A DNA stretch of 44,446 bases from the IMG/VR virus record IMGVR_UViG_3300017598_000575, positions 1-44,446 of that record; one strand, written 5' to 3'. The stretch comes from a virus. The notes under the pieces were generated by a model that saw only the letters and a program-made list of their open reading frames with translations, did not search any database and was not told the origin of the DNA. Both the position numbers and the translations under genes were made by a program. Positions 1 through 5,965 of the stretch are shown here, in pieces (within the stretch, counting starts at the first letter, position 1; the number at the start of each line of letters is the position of its first letter).

Positions 1-47
1 CCGGCCCAATGATGTAATTCATGGTCTAACATTTCCTTACTTATCAT
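1..47 (-). CDS. Start of a gene cut by the left edge (possible late regulator)
   Basis: Only about 15 codons are present. Translation starts at the ATG at 47-45 and reads MISKEMLDHELHHWA before the edge. A GAGG ribosome-binding site lies just upstream, next to the palindrome at 65-95. The gene follows the last gene of the minus-strand early operon, so in a circular map it would lie just before the terminase. Phage Q-type antiterminators and DUF1133 proteins often begin with a similar short helix rich in L and W. That match is only suggestive and the gene could be something else. Confidence 0.45.
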   Translation of the reverse strand, partial: MISKEMLDHELHHWA

Positions 48-64
48 GCATACCTCAAAATAGT

Positions 65-95
65 TGTGTATTAAATATGGCATAATTAATACACA
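65..95. promoter_or_regulatory. 31-bp near-perfect palindrome, possible operator
   Basis: The arms TGTGTATTAAATATG (65-79) and CATAATTAATACACA (81-95) are inverted copies around G80 with a single mismatch. The site lies between the gene at 104-682 and the start of the edge gene at 47. No T-run follows on either strand, so it does not look like a terminator. A dimeric repressor or activator site for the edge gene is the simplest reading. The bound protein is unknown. Confidence 0.45.
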
Positions 96-103
96 GTTGA
101 CAT

Positions 104-682
104 TTAACCGAAAACCTTTTCATATGCCCGCGCTAATTTAATCGGATATTGTTTTTTAATTTCTTTCTCTGCAATCTTAAATACTGGATAACTTTTCTTG
201 TATTTTTTCTTATTCCCAATAACATGCAGCAAACTAACGCTGGGATTTGATTTAGTGCCCACCTCTTGCCAGACACCAGTTACACCGCTAATGGTTGCTA
301 TGAATTGTTTTTTGCCTCTGACTAGTCCTTTTGTACGCTTACTGGCTACATTGCCATAGCGATTCAGTCTTGCTCTTTTGGTCGGCGTGGTTAGCTTTCT
401 CGTTGTTGAATGCGCAGTGCCGCCGAATATTGCCCAGCCTAGATAGCTAGCCTGAATATCCTTGAGTATTACCGTGGCTTTACCTCTACCCTGTTTTAAT
501 ATCCAAGCTCTTTTGGTGAATGGCGTGGGCCTGTCTATATATTTATCCATATCATCAATCAGTTTTTGCCTAACATCAAAGCCGACCTTATTGATTGCCA
601 TCGTTGTGGCTCGTTCAACTTTTGTCGCTGACTGCTTAAGCTCTCGACTTATCTGCTTGAAATTGTTTTTAATGCTTAACAT
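104..682 (-). CDS. GpZ-like minor tail/tail completion protein (tentative)
   Basis: 192 aa, very basic. The N-terminal helix has a stretch like ATTMAINKVGFDVRQKL that resembles lambda GpZ-type tail completion proteins, which also start with a helical segment and continue as a basic, Gly/Lys-rich body. Length fits that family. It is the last complete gene of the minus early operon and overlaps the gene at 676-1164. A tail-type gene before the terminase, away from the tail genes, is unusual. A basic nucleic-acid-binding protein is the alternative. Confidence 0.45.
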   Translation of the reverse strand: MLSIKNNFKQISRELKQSATKVERATTMAINKVGFDVRQKLIDDMDKYIDRPTPFTKRAWILKQGRGKATVILKDIQASYLGWAIFGGTAHSTTRKLTTPTKRARLNRYGNVASKRTKGLVRGKKQFIATISGVTGVWQEVGTKSNPSVSLLHVIGNKKKYKKSYPVFKIAEKEIKKQYPIKLARAYEKVFG

Positions 683-1164
683 GACGGCCTATACACCTTG
701 AAGCCGCGCTTCTCCAGAATTGCTATATATTGATTTATTGTTTTATCTTTGATTGGCCTTACTCTTTCGATCTTTTCAAACTTTATTCCAAGCCATGTGC
801 AAACCTCCTTATGTGTCTTCCATCCATAGCCTGACGACTGTTTTGAAAATGGGTGTAACTGACCGCTTTTGACTGCATCTATGATTTTACCTTTACTGTC
901 ATGCCCATTTTGCAACAACCAGTGTAACGAACGAGCTGAAATTTCAGGCCATTTTCTTGATGGATGTTTTAATGGATGCTTTAGATGCCTTTCTGCCTTG
1001 CCGACCATTTGCCTGGCACGCTCTGGGCCAACATTGAGATATTCCCCAATCTTTTTAAGCGTACTTCCTGCCCTCCTAAGTTCCAACGCTTTCGTATAGC
1101 GTCCATTTAATTCTGACAACTTTAAAAGTTCTTCTTGATTTAATATGTTGCGTATGGGTTCCAT
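676..1164 (-). CDS. HTH protein with sigma-70 region 4-like fold
   Basis: 162 aa. Residues about 31-65 read like sigma region 4.2: a helix, then IGEYLNVGPERARQMVGKA, then a basic tail, close to the pattern IGE-x-LGVSRERVRQI found in sigma factors. The rest (75-162) is unrecognised and contains several Trp residues and a basic C-terminus. It overlaps the next gene by 7 bases. Its place just before the late genes makes a role in late transcription possible, but this is inference. It could also be a DNA-binding packaging or endonuclease accessory protein. Confidence 0.5.
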   Translation of the reverse strand: MEPIRNILNQEELLKLSELNGRYTKALELRRAGSTLKKIGEYLNVGPERARQMVGKAERHLKHPLKHPSRKWPEISARSLHWLLQNGHDSKGKIIDAVKSGQLHPFSKQSSGYGWKTHKEVCTWLGIKFEKIERVRPIKDKTINQYIAILEKRGFKVYRPSC

Positions 1165-1194
1165 TTTTCACCTATTACCCGCCCGTGAACGAAG

Positions 1195-1419
1195 TTAACT
1201 AACCAATTGATTTAAATAGTTTTCTCTTTCCATCACTAATTCGATATTTTTAGCTAATAGCAAATCATATTCTTTGTCTTTCTTTGCCAGTTCTTTGCTT
1301 TTATGTTCGCCTGACTCAACTAATGCATGTAGCATCTTAAGCATGGCCTCGTTGTCCCGTATTATGCTTTTCTTGCTGCGGGATTTATCGGGCAGATTCA
1401 ATTTCCACCTCACACCCAC
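1195..1419 (-). CDS. Small coiled-coil protein, function unknown
   Basis: 74 aa, strongly charged, with a basic N-terminus (KSRSKKS) and a C-terminal two thirds that looks helical, with Leu spaced as in a short coiled coil. No family recognised. It overlaps the end of the zinc-ribbon gene at 1385 by 35 bases, typical of tightly packed phage operons. A scaffold-like or regulatory adaptor role is possible, but nothing in the sequence decides it. Confidence 0.55.
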   Translation of the reverse strand: MGVRWKLNLPDKSRSKKSIIRDNEAMLKMLHALVESGEHKSKELAKKDKEYDLLLAKNIELVMERENYLNQLVS

Positions 1420-1633
1420 ACGAGCACAGCCAATAACCCTTGCTGGCTAGTCTTGTCATCCAATAGCCGCAATCTGGGCATTGTTTGCGCATTTTCTTTA
1501 ACATTTCGCGGATTTTGGGCTTTAATGTTTTCTCTTCCGCATCTGTAACATAAATACCACGCATTTCTTTTTGTCCAGCATCAGCCCTACGTTTCCGTAG
1601 AGCTGCTTGTTTTTCTTTGTTAGACTGAGCCAT
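1385..1633 (-). CDS. Small zinc-ribbon protein
   Basis: 82 aa from the ATG at 1633. This start is chosen because it follows the stop of the previous gene (1641) by 7 bases; the in-frame ATG at 1672 would overlap that gene. The N-terminal half is basic and helical (MAQSNKEKQAALRKRR). The C-terminal half holds CPDCGYW and CSCGCE cysteine pairs, a probable zinc ribbon. Similar small proteins with a KRRADAG start occur in enterobacterial prophages as hypotheticals. A nucleic-acid-binding role is likely, but the target is unknown. Confidence 0.6.
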   Translation of the reverse strand: MAQSNKEKQAALRKRRADAGQKEMRGIYVTDAEEKTLKPKIREMLKKMRKQCPDCGYWMTRLASKGYWLCSCGCEVEIESAR

Positions 1634-1640
1634 TTTGATT

Positions 1641-1916
1641 TCACTCGCAGCAATCTGAGTGTGTATCTTCAAAGTCTAATATGTCGCGCTCAGTGGGAGT
1701 GCTCCCATCACCTATCATTAACTGCCAGTGCTCCTGGAACACCTCGAGAGTCACTTCCAGGGTGCAATTATCGCTTGCAGGCTCAATACTTGATTCAATC
1801 ATCCATATGTCACCCTCTTTTCTTACTACGGCATCATGAGGAGTTGTATCAATCTCTTCTTCTGTATGCTCTGCTGCTGCTTCAAATATTAACGAAAAAT
1901 CTCCTTGTGTTCTCAT
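1641..1916 (-). CDS. Small acidic protein, function unknown
   Basis: 91 aa from the ATG at 1916. A GAGG box 8 bases upstream favours this start over the in-frame GTG at 1931. The protein is rich in Glu and Asp and ends DTHSDCCE. No domain recognised. It is the first gene after the promoter at 1970-1998 and so the first product of a separately regulated block running to the left edge. Small acidic phage proteins sometimes inhibit host enzymes or mimic DNA, but nothing here shows that directly. Confidence 0.6.
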   Translation of the reverse strand: MRTQGDFSLIFEAAAEHTEEEIDTTPHDAVVRKEGDIWMIESSIEPASDNCTLEVTLEVFQEHWQLMIGDGSTPTERDILDFEDTHSDCCE

Positions 1917-1969
1917 TGTCTTAATCCTCACTTTTTTGGCTTTGGGCCTTTCCCTCAGTCCATGTAAGT

Positions 1970-1998
1970 ATTATTACACAGTTACGCGTAACTGTCAA
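1970..1998 (-). promoter_or_regulatory. Sigma-70 promoter with an 18-bp palindromic operator in its spacer
   Basis: On the minus strand there is TTGACA (1998-1993), a 17-base spacer, then AATAAT (1975-1970). The spacer and -35 edge form the perfect palindrome ACAGTTACGCGTAACTGT at 1978-1995. A protein bound there would block RNA polymerase. The promoter would drive the genes from 1916 to the left edge independently of PR. The -35 is preceded by AAAAGC, giving AAAAGCTTGAC, the same context as the PR promoter at 9983-10010. Confidence 0.65.
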
Positions 1999-2064
1999 GC
2001 TTTTTCTTCTATTATTCATTTACCACTAACGAAGAAGTGTTAGGTGCCCCTCATGGGGTGCTGC

Positions 2065-2718
2065 TTACACTGCAATTTTTAATTCTTGTGAATTGGCAAA
2101 AAATACCGCATTAGCAAAACCTCTTGGTGTTGCACTACGAATATTTTTTCTATCATCGCCGGGAGGACATTTGTGTATTCTGTCGTCAGGGTTTCCCAGC
2201 GCGTGATTTTTATGTTTGTCCGGCATTACAAAACCACCGCCCACCCACAGGCAGGTTTTCTTGGTGTAATTATCGTCAGAACAATACTCAGTGAACTCAT
2301 CAGGACTAAATGTATAATCCGACTTGCGCCAATGACTAGCTATATTGCTGACCGGATTTTCTATAAAGTATGGTGCTCCGCTCCATTCGCAGAACTCCGC
2401 TGCTGTCGCAAACATGGCAATGCTTTCCTGCAATTTTCTTAACCCTTTCCCCTTAAACCATCGCGCACCAGATACGGCTAGGTGGTCGCAAGGTGGAAAC
2501 GCTGAGACAAAGGCAATTCTATTTTTATCAAACGGCGGTAAAAAAGGGCGAGATAAATCAGCATTCACTTTAATTACCCCCCCTTCTTCGGTGATTCCAT
2601 TGGAGTCATAGGCCGAGGGGTGTTGTTCGTCAACTATCCAGCATTCATAGCCAGCATCAAGCCAGGGCTTAACCATTATTCCCGTGTAATCAAAAAGACT
2701 AACAACTATATCCTTCAT
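2065..2718 (-). CDS. Phage DNA (cytosine-5) methyltransferase-like protein
   Basis: 217 aa. It carries a FPPCDHLAVSG motif (residues 74-84) like catalytic motif IV of C5-cytosine methyltransferases, with C77 as the expected nucleophile, and an ENP motif (120-122) in place of the usual ENV. It is shorter than typical restriction-linked enzymes, as is common for small phage versions. A likely role is methylation of phage DNA against host restriction. It overlaps the zinc-finger gene at 2715 by the ATGA pattern. The target sequence cannot be read from the protein. A related base-modifying enzyme is possible. Confidence 0.65.
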   Translation of the reverse strand: MKDIVVSLFDYTGIMVKPWLDAGYECWIVDEQHPSAYDSNGITEEGGVIKVNADLSRPFLPPFDKNRIAFVSAFPPCDHLAVSGARWFKGKGLRKLQESIAMFATAAEFCEWSGAPYFIENPVSNIASHWRKSDYTFSPDEFTEYCSDDNYTKKTCLWVGGGFVMPDKHKNHALGNPDDRIHKCPPGDDRKNIRSATPRGFANAVFFANSQELKIAV

Positions 2719-2888
2719 CCCTCAACTATCCTCTCAAAACATTTACGGCACAGGTTTGAATTATTCGGCATATCAACCACACGCTGACATTCAGTACAAT
2801 ACTCATCCCGTCCCTGACTGACATCAAAGTTTTCGGTCTGGCATACGCCGCTATTTCTCGCTATTTGGGCTTGTTGTTCAATGTCCAT
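2715..2888 (-). CDS. Small four-cysteine zinc finger protein
   Basis: 57 aa from the ATG at 2888, chosen over the ATG at 2900 because GAGG lies four bases upstream. A C-x2-C pair (CTEC) and a second pair (CRKC) with about 14 residues between them form a probable zinc ribbon, similar in layout to DksA/TraR-type small zinc fingers but without their full motif. It is coupled to the methyltransferase gene downstream and overlaps the gene upstream. The function is unknown; a transcription-related role is plausible. Confidence 0.6.
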   Translation of the reverse strand: MDIEQQAQIARNSGVCQTENFDVSQGRDEYCTECQRVVDMPNNSNLCRKCFERIVEG

Positions 2889-3168
2889 AAAACCTCGCAC
2901 TCATGCCGCTGGTTAGTTTTTTAGCAATTGGAGTTATTGCGGGTAAAGGGTTAGTTTTTATGTTGTCTTTTCTGCTGTCATTTTTAGTTATTATTTTTTC
3001 CGCTGAGGCCATGCTAATTTCATTACCACCGTTTAAATATTTTCTTAACGCGTTCATGTACGATATGTAAGTTATTTTGTTTTCAGCCTCTACCATGTCG
3101 TATAGTTGCTCTCGGGTTATTCGCCCTACTCCAACCACTTTGATTAATTGATGTAATCTACCCATCAT
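2878..3168 (-). CDS. Hypothetical phage protein in the nin-type region
   Basis: 96 aa, basic, mostly helical by eye. The segment GVGRITREQLYDMVEAEN looks like a small HTH-type or winged-helix stretch, but no family is recognised. It overlaps the RusA-like gene upstream at the ATGA junction and the zinc-finger gene downstream. In lambda-like phages this position carries small nin genes that adjust host transcription or recombination. Confidence 0.55.
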   Translation of the reverse strand: MMGRLHQLIKVVGVGRITREQLYDMVEAENKITYISYMNALRKYLNGGNEISMASAEKIITKNDSRKDNIKTNPLPAITPIAKKLTSGMSARFYGH

Positions 3169-3581
3169 TCCACCCCCAAAATAAATATTTCTACCCGGCC
3201 ATTACTCTTATCAACATTTCCAAATTCCTCACTGCTGGCTACAACGTGCTTGTAATTGTCATCAGGAATGATTTTTAAATCGGTTAAAGCATCCTCAATA
3301 AATTTCTTGTGCACCGCGGTCACGTTGCCTATATCGGTTCTTCGATGTGTTTTCGGGTACAGGACATACTTAACTTTGATTTTGTTCCAAGGGTCTAGTT
3401 GTCTAATCTGCTCTGACACTATCGCCTTGTAATTCACTTTGGCTGTATTCAGAGTGAAATGGTTGGCATTCCGGTAGTTGTTCAGATTAAGAATGAATTT
3501 CTTTCTGCCCGAAACAGGCACCGACAACGGGCTAATAATTGCTGGCTGAAAAGGAAAGGCCCATTGTTCAAAATTATCCAT
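3165..3581 (-). CDS. rusA: RusA-like Holliday junction resolvase
   Basis: 138 aa, the usual length. RusA enzymes are small dimeric endonucleases that cut Holliday junctions and use a cluster of Asp residues for metal binding. Here the block RRTDIGNVTAVHKKFIEDAL and the following IIPDD supply the expected Asp residues and the family Lys. It sits with NinB, a YbcO-like nuclease and SSB, a standard phage recombination set. Probable role: resolving branched phage DNA before packaging. It overlaps its neighbours on both sides by a few bases. Confidence 0.8.
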   Translation of the reverse strand: MDNFEQWAFPFQPAIISPLSVPVSGRKKFILNLNNYRNANHFTLNTAKVNYKAIVSEQIRQLDPWNKIKVKYVLYPKTHRRTDIGNVTAVHKKFIEDALTDLKIIPDDNYKHVVASSEEFGNVDKSNGRVEIFILGVE

Positions 3582-3891
3582 TGTTCGCTATCCACCTATC
3601 AGTTTGTTTAATGGCCATCAGAAAATAATATTCCCGTTCAAATGGTCCGGCATTTTTAAATTCATTGTTCCGCAAATCAAAAGCGTCATGGCAGTACTGA
3701 CAGATATAAGCTACCGCTAAATCACTGGGCTTCTGCCTTGTCGCCTTGCCTAGTTTTTCTTGGCCCTTGCCTTGATAATGCGCTGCTACTATCGTTTCAC
3801 TATGTTGATTGCAATGTTGGCAAATTGGGCAGTTTTTAGCGTTCTGTAGGCGCTTTTTGTCGCGTTCTGGAATATTTTTTTGATAGCTCAT
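3574..3891 (-). CDS. YbcO-like (DUF1364) putative nuclease
   Basis: 105 aa. It shows a C-x2-C-x2-H pattern near residues 18-25, an AAHYQGKGQEKLG segment and a later CQYCHDAFDLRNNEF block. This matches the layout of E. coli prophage YbcO: a Cys-rich start, an AH motif, and an ACHDEIDRR-like end. YbcO is a small HNH-like zinc nuclease. It overlaps RusA downstream and NinB upstream, so all three are probably co-translated for recombination. Catalysis is inferred from the family. Confidence 0.75.
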   Translation of the reverse strand: MSYQKNIPERDKKRLQNAKNCPICQHCNQHSETIVAAHYQGKGQEKLGKATRQKPSDLAVAYICQYCHDAFDLRNNEFKNAGPFEREYYFLMAIKQTDRWIANNG

Positions 3892-4322
3892 TTCTTAATC
3901 CCCATTGCTTCCCAATAAATATCCTCGGGCCTGGGTAATTGAATCTCAAACTCAGAGCCAGCGTGCATGTCGATATCGCTTAGGAAAGCCGCCATTTCAG
4001 ATACTTTTAAGTCCCTGGTACGCTTATTCCTGACTTTTAATTTGCCGTTTGGCATTTCAATCACTTCCTGACCTAAGTACTGCTCTTTGAAAAACTCTTT
4101 CCAGACCTCAGGGGAGTATGCTTTTCCCTGAGTCAAAAAATACTCTTTGGCAATCACTGTGAACCACATATGCATTAAGGCGTTCTGACTCTTGCTGCGG
4201 TTTTTTTTGTACTCTTTAATCTCAGCCTGATAAATTGGCTGATTACTGCCAGGCTTGACGAGGCTTAGTTTTGATATAAGCTCATCAACTGCCTGGATGT
4301 TATTTAGGACTGTTCTGAACAT
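3888..4322 (-). CDS. ninB: NinB-family recombination protein
   Basis: 144 aa, the family length. The segment RSKSQNALMHMWFTVIA matches the conserved core of lambda NinB (Orf), which has RS-x-EQN-x-LH-x-WY. NinB binds single-stranded DNA and can replace RecFOR functions in phage recombination. Here it lies next to SSB, RusA-like and YbcO-like genes. It begins two bases after the SSB stop and overlaps the nuclease gene at the ATGA junction. Confidence 0.8.
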   Translation of the reverse strand: MFRTVLNNIQAVDELISKLSLVKPGSNQPIYQAEIKEYKKNRSKSQNALMHMWFTVIAKEYFLTQGKAYSPEVWKEFFKEQYLGQEVIEMPNGKLKVRNKRTRDLKVSEMAAFLSDIDMHAGSEFEIQLPRPEDIYWEAMGIKK

Positions 4323-4324
4323 AA

Positions 4325-4642
4325 CTAAAACGGTATATCCGAATTAAAGTCTGATTGCTGTTGCTGTTGCTGTTGTTGCTGTGGTTGCTGTGGCGCCTGT
4401 TGTTGCGGTTGTTGTTGTTGCTGTTCAAAAATACTCACCATCACCATATCGCGCATTGGCTGGCCTGCTTTGCTGTTCAGCATGTTTTGTTTCTGTAGCA
4501 CACCGGATAAGTTAACTGTTGGATCTAGCAGTGCATACTCGCCATTTTGATTGCTGAGAATCACCCCAACCTCAACATATTTTCCTTTTGTTTGACCGTC
4601 TTTTTCGTAAGTTTCTACTTTCGCCATTATTCTTTTAGTCAT
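4325..4642 (-). CDS. ssb: Phage single-stranded DNA-binding protein
   Basis: 105 aa. The N-terminal 75 residues look like a short OB-fold (KGKYVEVGVILSNQNGEYALL). Then comes a long Gln/Pro linker and the acidic tip DFNSDIPF, the classic SSB tail that recruits repair and replication partners. It protects phage ssDNA during replication. It is placed in the replication operon, before NinB. The glutamine tract is encoded by CAA/CAG repeats and could vary in length between strains. Confidence 0.85.
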   Translation of the reverse strand: MTKRIMAKVETYEKDGQTKGKYVEVGVILSNQNGEYALLDPTVNLSGVLQKQNMLNSKAGQPMRDMVMVSIFEQQQQQPQQQAPQQPQQQQQQQQQSDFNSDIPF

Positions 4643-4699
4643 TATGCTGTTTCCCGTTTTTCATTAATTCATTTAATTCTGCTTGGGTAAAATCACTTC

Positions 4700-4801
4700 T
4701 TACCCACTCGCCACAATCCCAGTTAAAACCTTGCTGTGTATGCCAACTTTGTAATGTAGGCCTTTGTAAAATCCTATATATCCTGGTGTTTCTTCAATCA
4801 T
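4700..4801 (-). CDS. Short ORF, possibly a frameshifted gene
   Basis: 33 aa from ATG 4801 with a G-rich ribosome-binding site (GGGGGGGT). A second frame of the same stretch carries the protein-like end WDCGEWVRSDFTQAELNEL and stops at 4635-4637, overlapping the SSB start, but it has no start codon of its own. The two halves may once have been one gene of about 55 aa, now out of frame, or may be joined by frameshifting. Function unknown. Confidence 0.35.
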   Translation of the reverse strand: MIEETPGYIGFYKGLHYKVGIHSKVLTGIVASG

Positions 4802-4940
4802 TTTTACCCCCCCGCTTAAATTTAATTTCATTCACTATAAAATATATTCCTACCACGCTAAACGCCGTCACAGGCCAGATGATGAACCAGCACGCTAGAT
4901 GCAGATTCTCTGTTGTGAACAGACTTATAAAATCAACCAT
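4794..4940 (-). CDS. Small membrane protein
   Basis: 48 aa from ATG 4940, overlapping the end of the previous small ORF by 16 bases. A hydrophobic stretch (WFIIWPVTAFSVVGIYFIV) is followed by a positively charged tail (NEIKFKRGGKND), so the C-terminus should face the cytoplasm. It is the fourth of a run of tiny coupled ORFs after the adenine methyltransferase. No family recognised. Confidence 0.5.
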   Translation of the reverse strand: MVDFISLFTTENLHLACWFIIWPVTAFSVVGIYFIVNEIKFKRGGKND

Positions 4941-5029
4941 GCGCCTATCCCGATTACTGCGATAGTTGCGATAAAAACGCCCTTACATACCAAGTTGTAT
5001 ACTTCGTCTAATGTTTCTAATTCGGTCAT
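4925..5029 (-). CDS. Tiny single-span membrane protein
   Basis: 34 aa from ATG 5029, preceded by GGGGTG. The acidic start MTELETLDEVYNLVC is followed by a transmembrane segment (GVFIATIAVIGIGAWLIL). The frame stays open upstream to 5167, but that part overlaps two other coupled ORFs and has no clear ribosome-binding site, so the short form is preferred. Its start shares bases with the stop of the preceding ORF (TGATG), which suggests translational coupling. Confidence 0.5.
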   Translation of the reverse strand: MTELETLDEVYNLVCKGVFIATIAVIGIGAWLIL

Positions 5030-5109
5030 CACAAACACCCCAAAACAATGGCGAATACTCCCCAAGGTGCGGGGCCGATTAATAGATTGATGGTTATTAT
5101 GGTTTTCAT
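5029..5109 (-). CDS. Tiny hydrophobic peptide
   Basis: 26 aa from ATG 5109, mostly hydrophobic (TIITINLLIGPAPWGVFAIV). It overlaps the preceding ORF by ATGA and its TGA stop shares a base with the next ATG. This arrangement on both sides is the main support. It may insert in the membrane. Such peptides are often missed. No function can be assigned. Confidence 0.4.
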   Translation of the reverse strand: MKTIITINLLIGPAPWGVFAIVLGCL

Positions 5110-5210
5110 GTAAAACACATCCCGCTATCACAAGTTGCAAACAAATCCGGTTGGTCATTAGAGCCAAAATCGGTCTTATCTAGTGTTTGGTTGTAATTTA
5201 TTGTTTTCAT
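5106..5210 (-). CDS. Tiny soluble ORF coupled to the adenine methyltransferase
   Basis: 34 aa from ATG 5210, which overlaps the methyltransferase stop (ATGA). The sequence is polar (MKTINYNQTLDKTDFGSND) with two Cys near the end and no recognised domain. It ends by overlapping the next ATG at 5109. The chained overlaps suggest that it is translated by ribosomes leaving the methyltransferase gene. Confidence 0.4.
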   Translation of the reverse strand: MKTINYNQTLDKTDFGSNDQPDLFATCDSGMCFT

Positions 5211-5761
5211 GCTGCTTTCACTCGACTTGGCTTGTTAAGTTGAAATCTCACGCGCTGAACATTGGTTCTGGGGAATCCATTGAATACCGAAATGCAACTG
5301 GGGAAATTCACGCCTGATTTTTCCAGACCTGTCTCGGGATCCACAAAATTCACCCGGCTAGTTGGCACGAGCTGCAATAAGCAATTGTCTTCAATTTTCT
5401 GATACCATGCGGTGTCCGGTGTATCGGGATGAACTAGCGCAATTGTTAAGCCCTTCTGCGATTCCTCGATTACCTTCTGGATCCATTCGTCTAGCTGTGA
5501 AAATGGAGGGTTTACGAATGCTGCTGGACTAGAAATAAAGCGACCTCCATCCATCCAACAATCAAGATCAGCTGCCCAGTCCATTGCAAGACCGTTTACC
5601 TCTGGAGTGAAAAAGCAACCGGCTTTTTTGTTTTTCTCGGTGCAACAAGGATCCAGGACAAATTGAACATTTAGAATCTTGGACACTTGCTTAACTAACC
5701 AAGCTGGTGTTTCCCATAAATCTCGTACTGAGGCTTTCGTATTTGTACTTGTTAAATTCAC
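5207..5761 (-). CDS. Phage N6-adenine DNA methyltransferase (Dam-like)
   Basis: 184 aa from GTG 5761, chosen because GGAGG lies five bases upstream; the in-frame GTG at 5773 lies inside that site. It has the features of the phage N-6-adenine-methyltransferase family: a start like LWETPAWLV, LDPCC near residue 36, and the catalytic NPPF motif. It would methylate adenine in phage DNA using S-adenosylmethionine. Together with the cytosine-type enzyme at 2065-2718, the phage carries two methylases and no visible restriction nuclease, so protection from host restriction is the likely role. Confidence 0.8.
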   Translation of the reverse strand: MNLTSTNTKASVRDLWETPAWLVKQVSKILNVQFVLDPCCTEKNKKAGCFFTPEVNGLAMDWAADLDCWMDGGRFISSPAAFVNPPFSQLDEWIQKVIEESQKGLTIALVHPDTPDTAWYQKIEDNCLLQLVPTSRVNFVDPETGLEKSGVNFPSCISVFNGFPRTNVQRVRFQLNKPSRVKAA

Positions 5762-5773
5762 AACTTCCTCCAC

Positions 5774-5965
5774 TCAAATTCGATTAATCTCGATCACTGT
5801 TTGCTTCTTGTTATCAAACCGCCATGCCTTGTTTTTCTCTACCCATTCGACTGATTCAGGTTGTCCAAATTCCTTGCCGACTAATACCAAAAATTCAGCA
5901 AAATCTTTGTGGCTTGTTTTTAAATGAGTAAAAAATGCTTTTTTACGCTGATTAAATTCACTCAC
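5774..5965 (-). CDS. Small hypothetical protein after the primase
   Basis: 63 aa from GTG 5965, which overlaps the primase stop (GTGA). The frame also opens from a TTG at 5980. The protein is basic and aromatic (FNQRKKAFFTHLKTSHKDF) and has no recognised domain. It is translated between the primase and the adenine methyltransferase and may be an accessory replication factor. Confidence 0.5.
   Translation of the reverse strand: MSEFNQRKKAFFTHLKTSHKDFAEFLVLVGKEFGQPESVEWVEKNKAWRFDNKKQTVIEINRI

Noticed and set aside
5030-5167. 80-residue minus-strand ORF starting at 5167
   Set aside because: Its upstream half is another frame of two coupled small ORFs and lacks a ribosome-binding site; only the last 34 codons look real.
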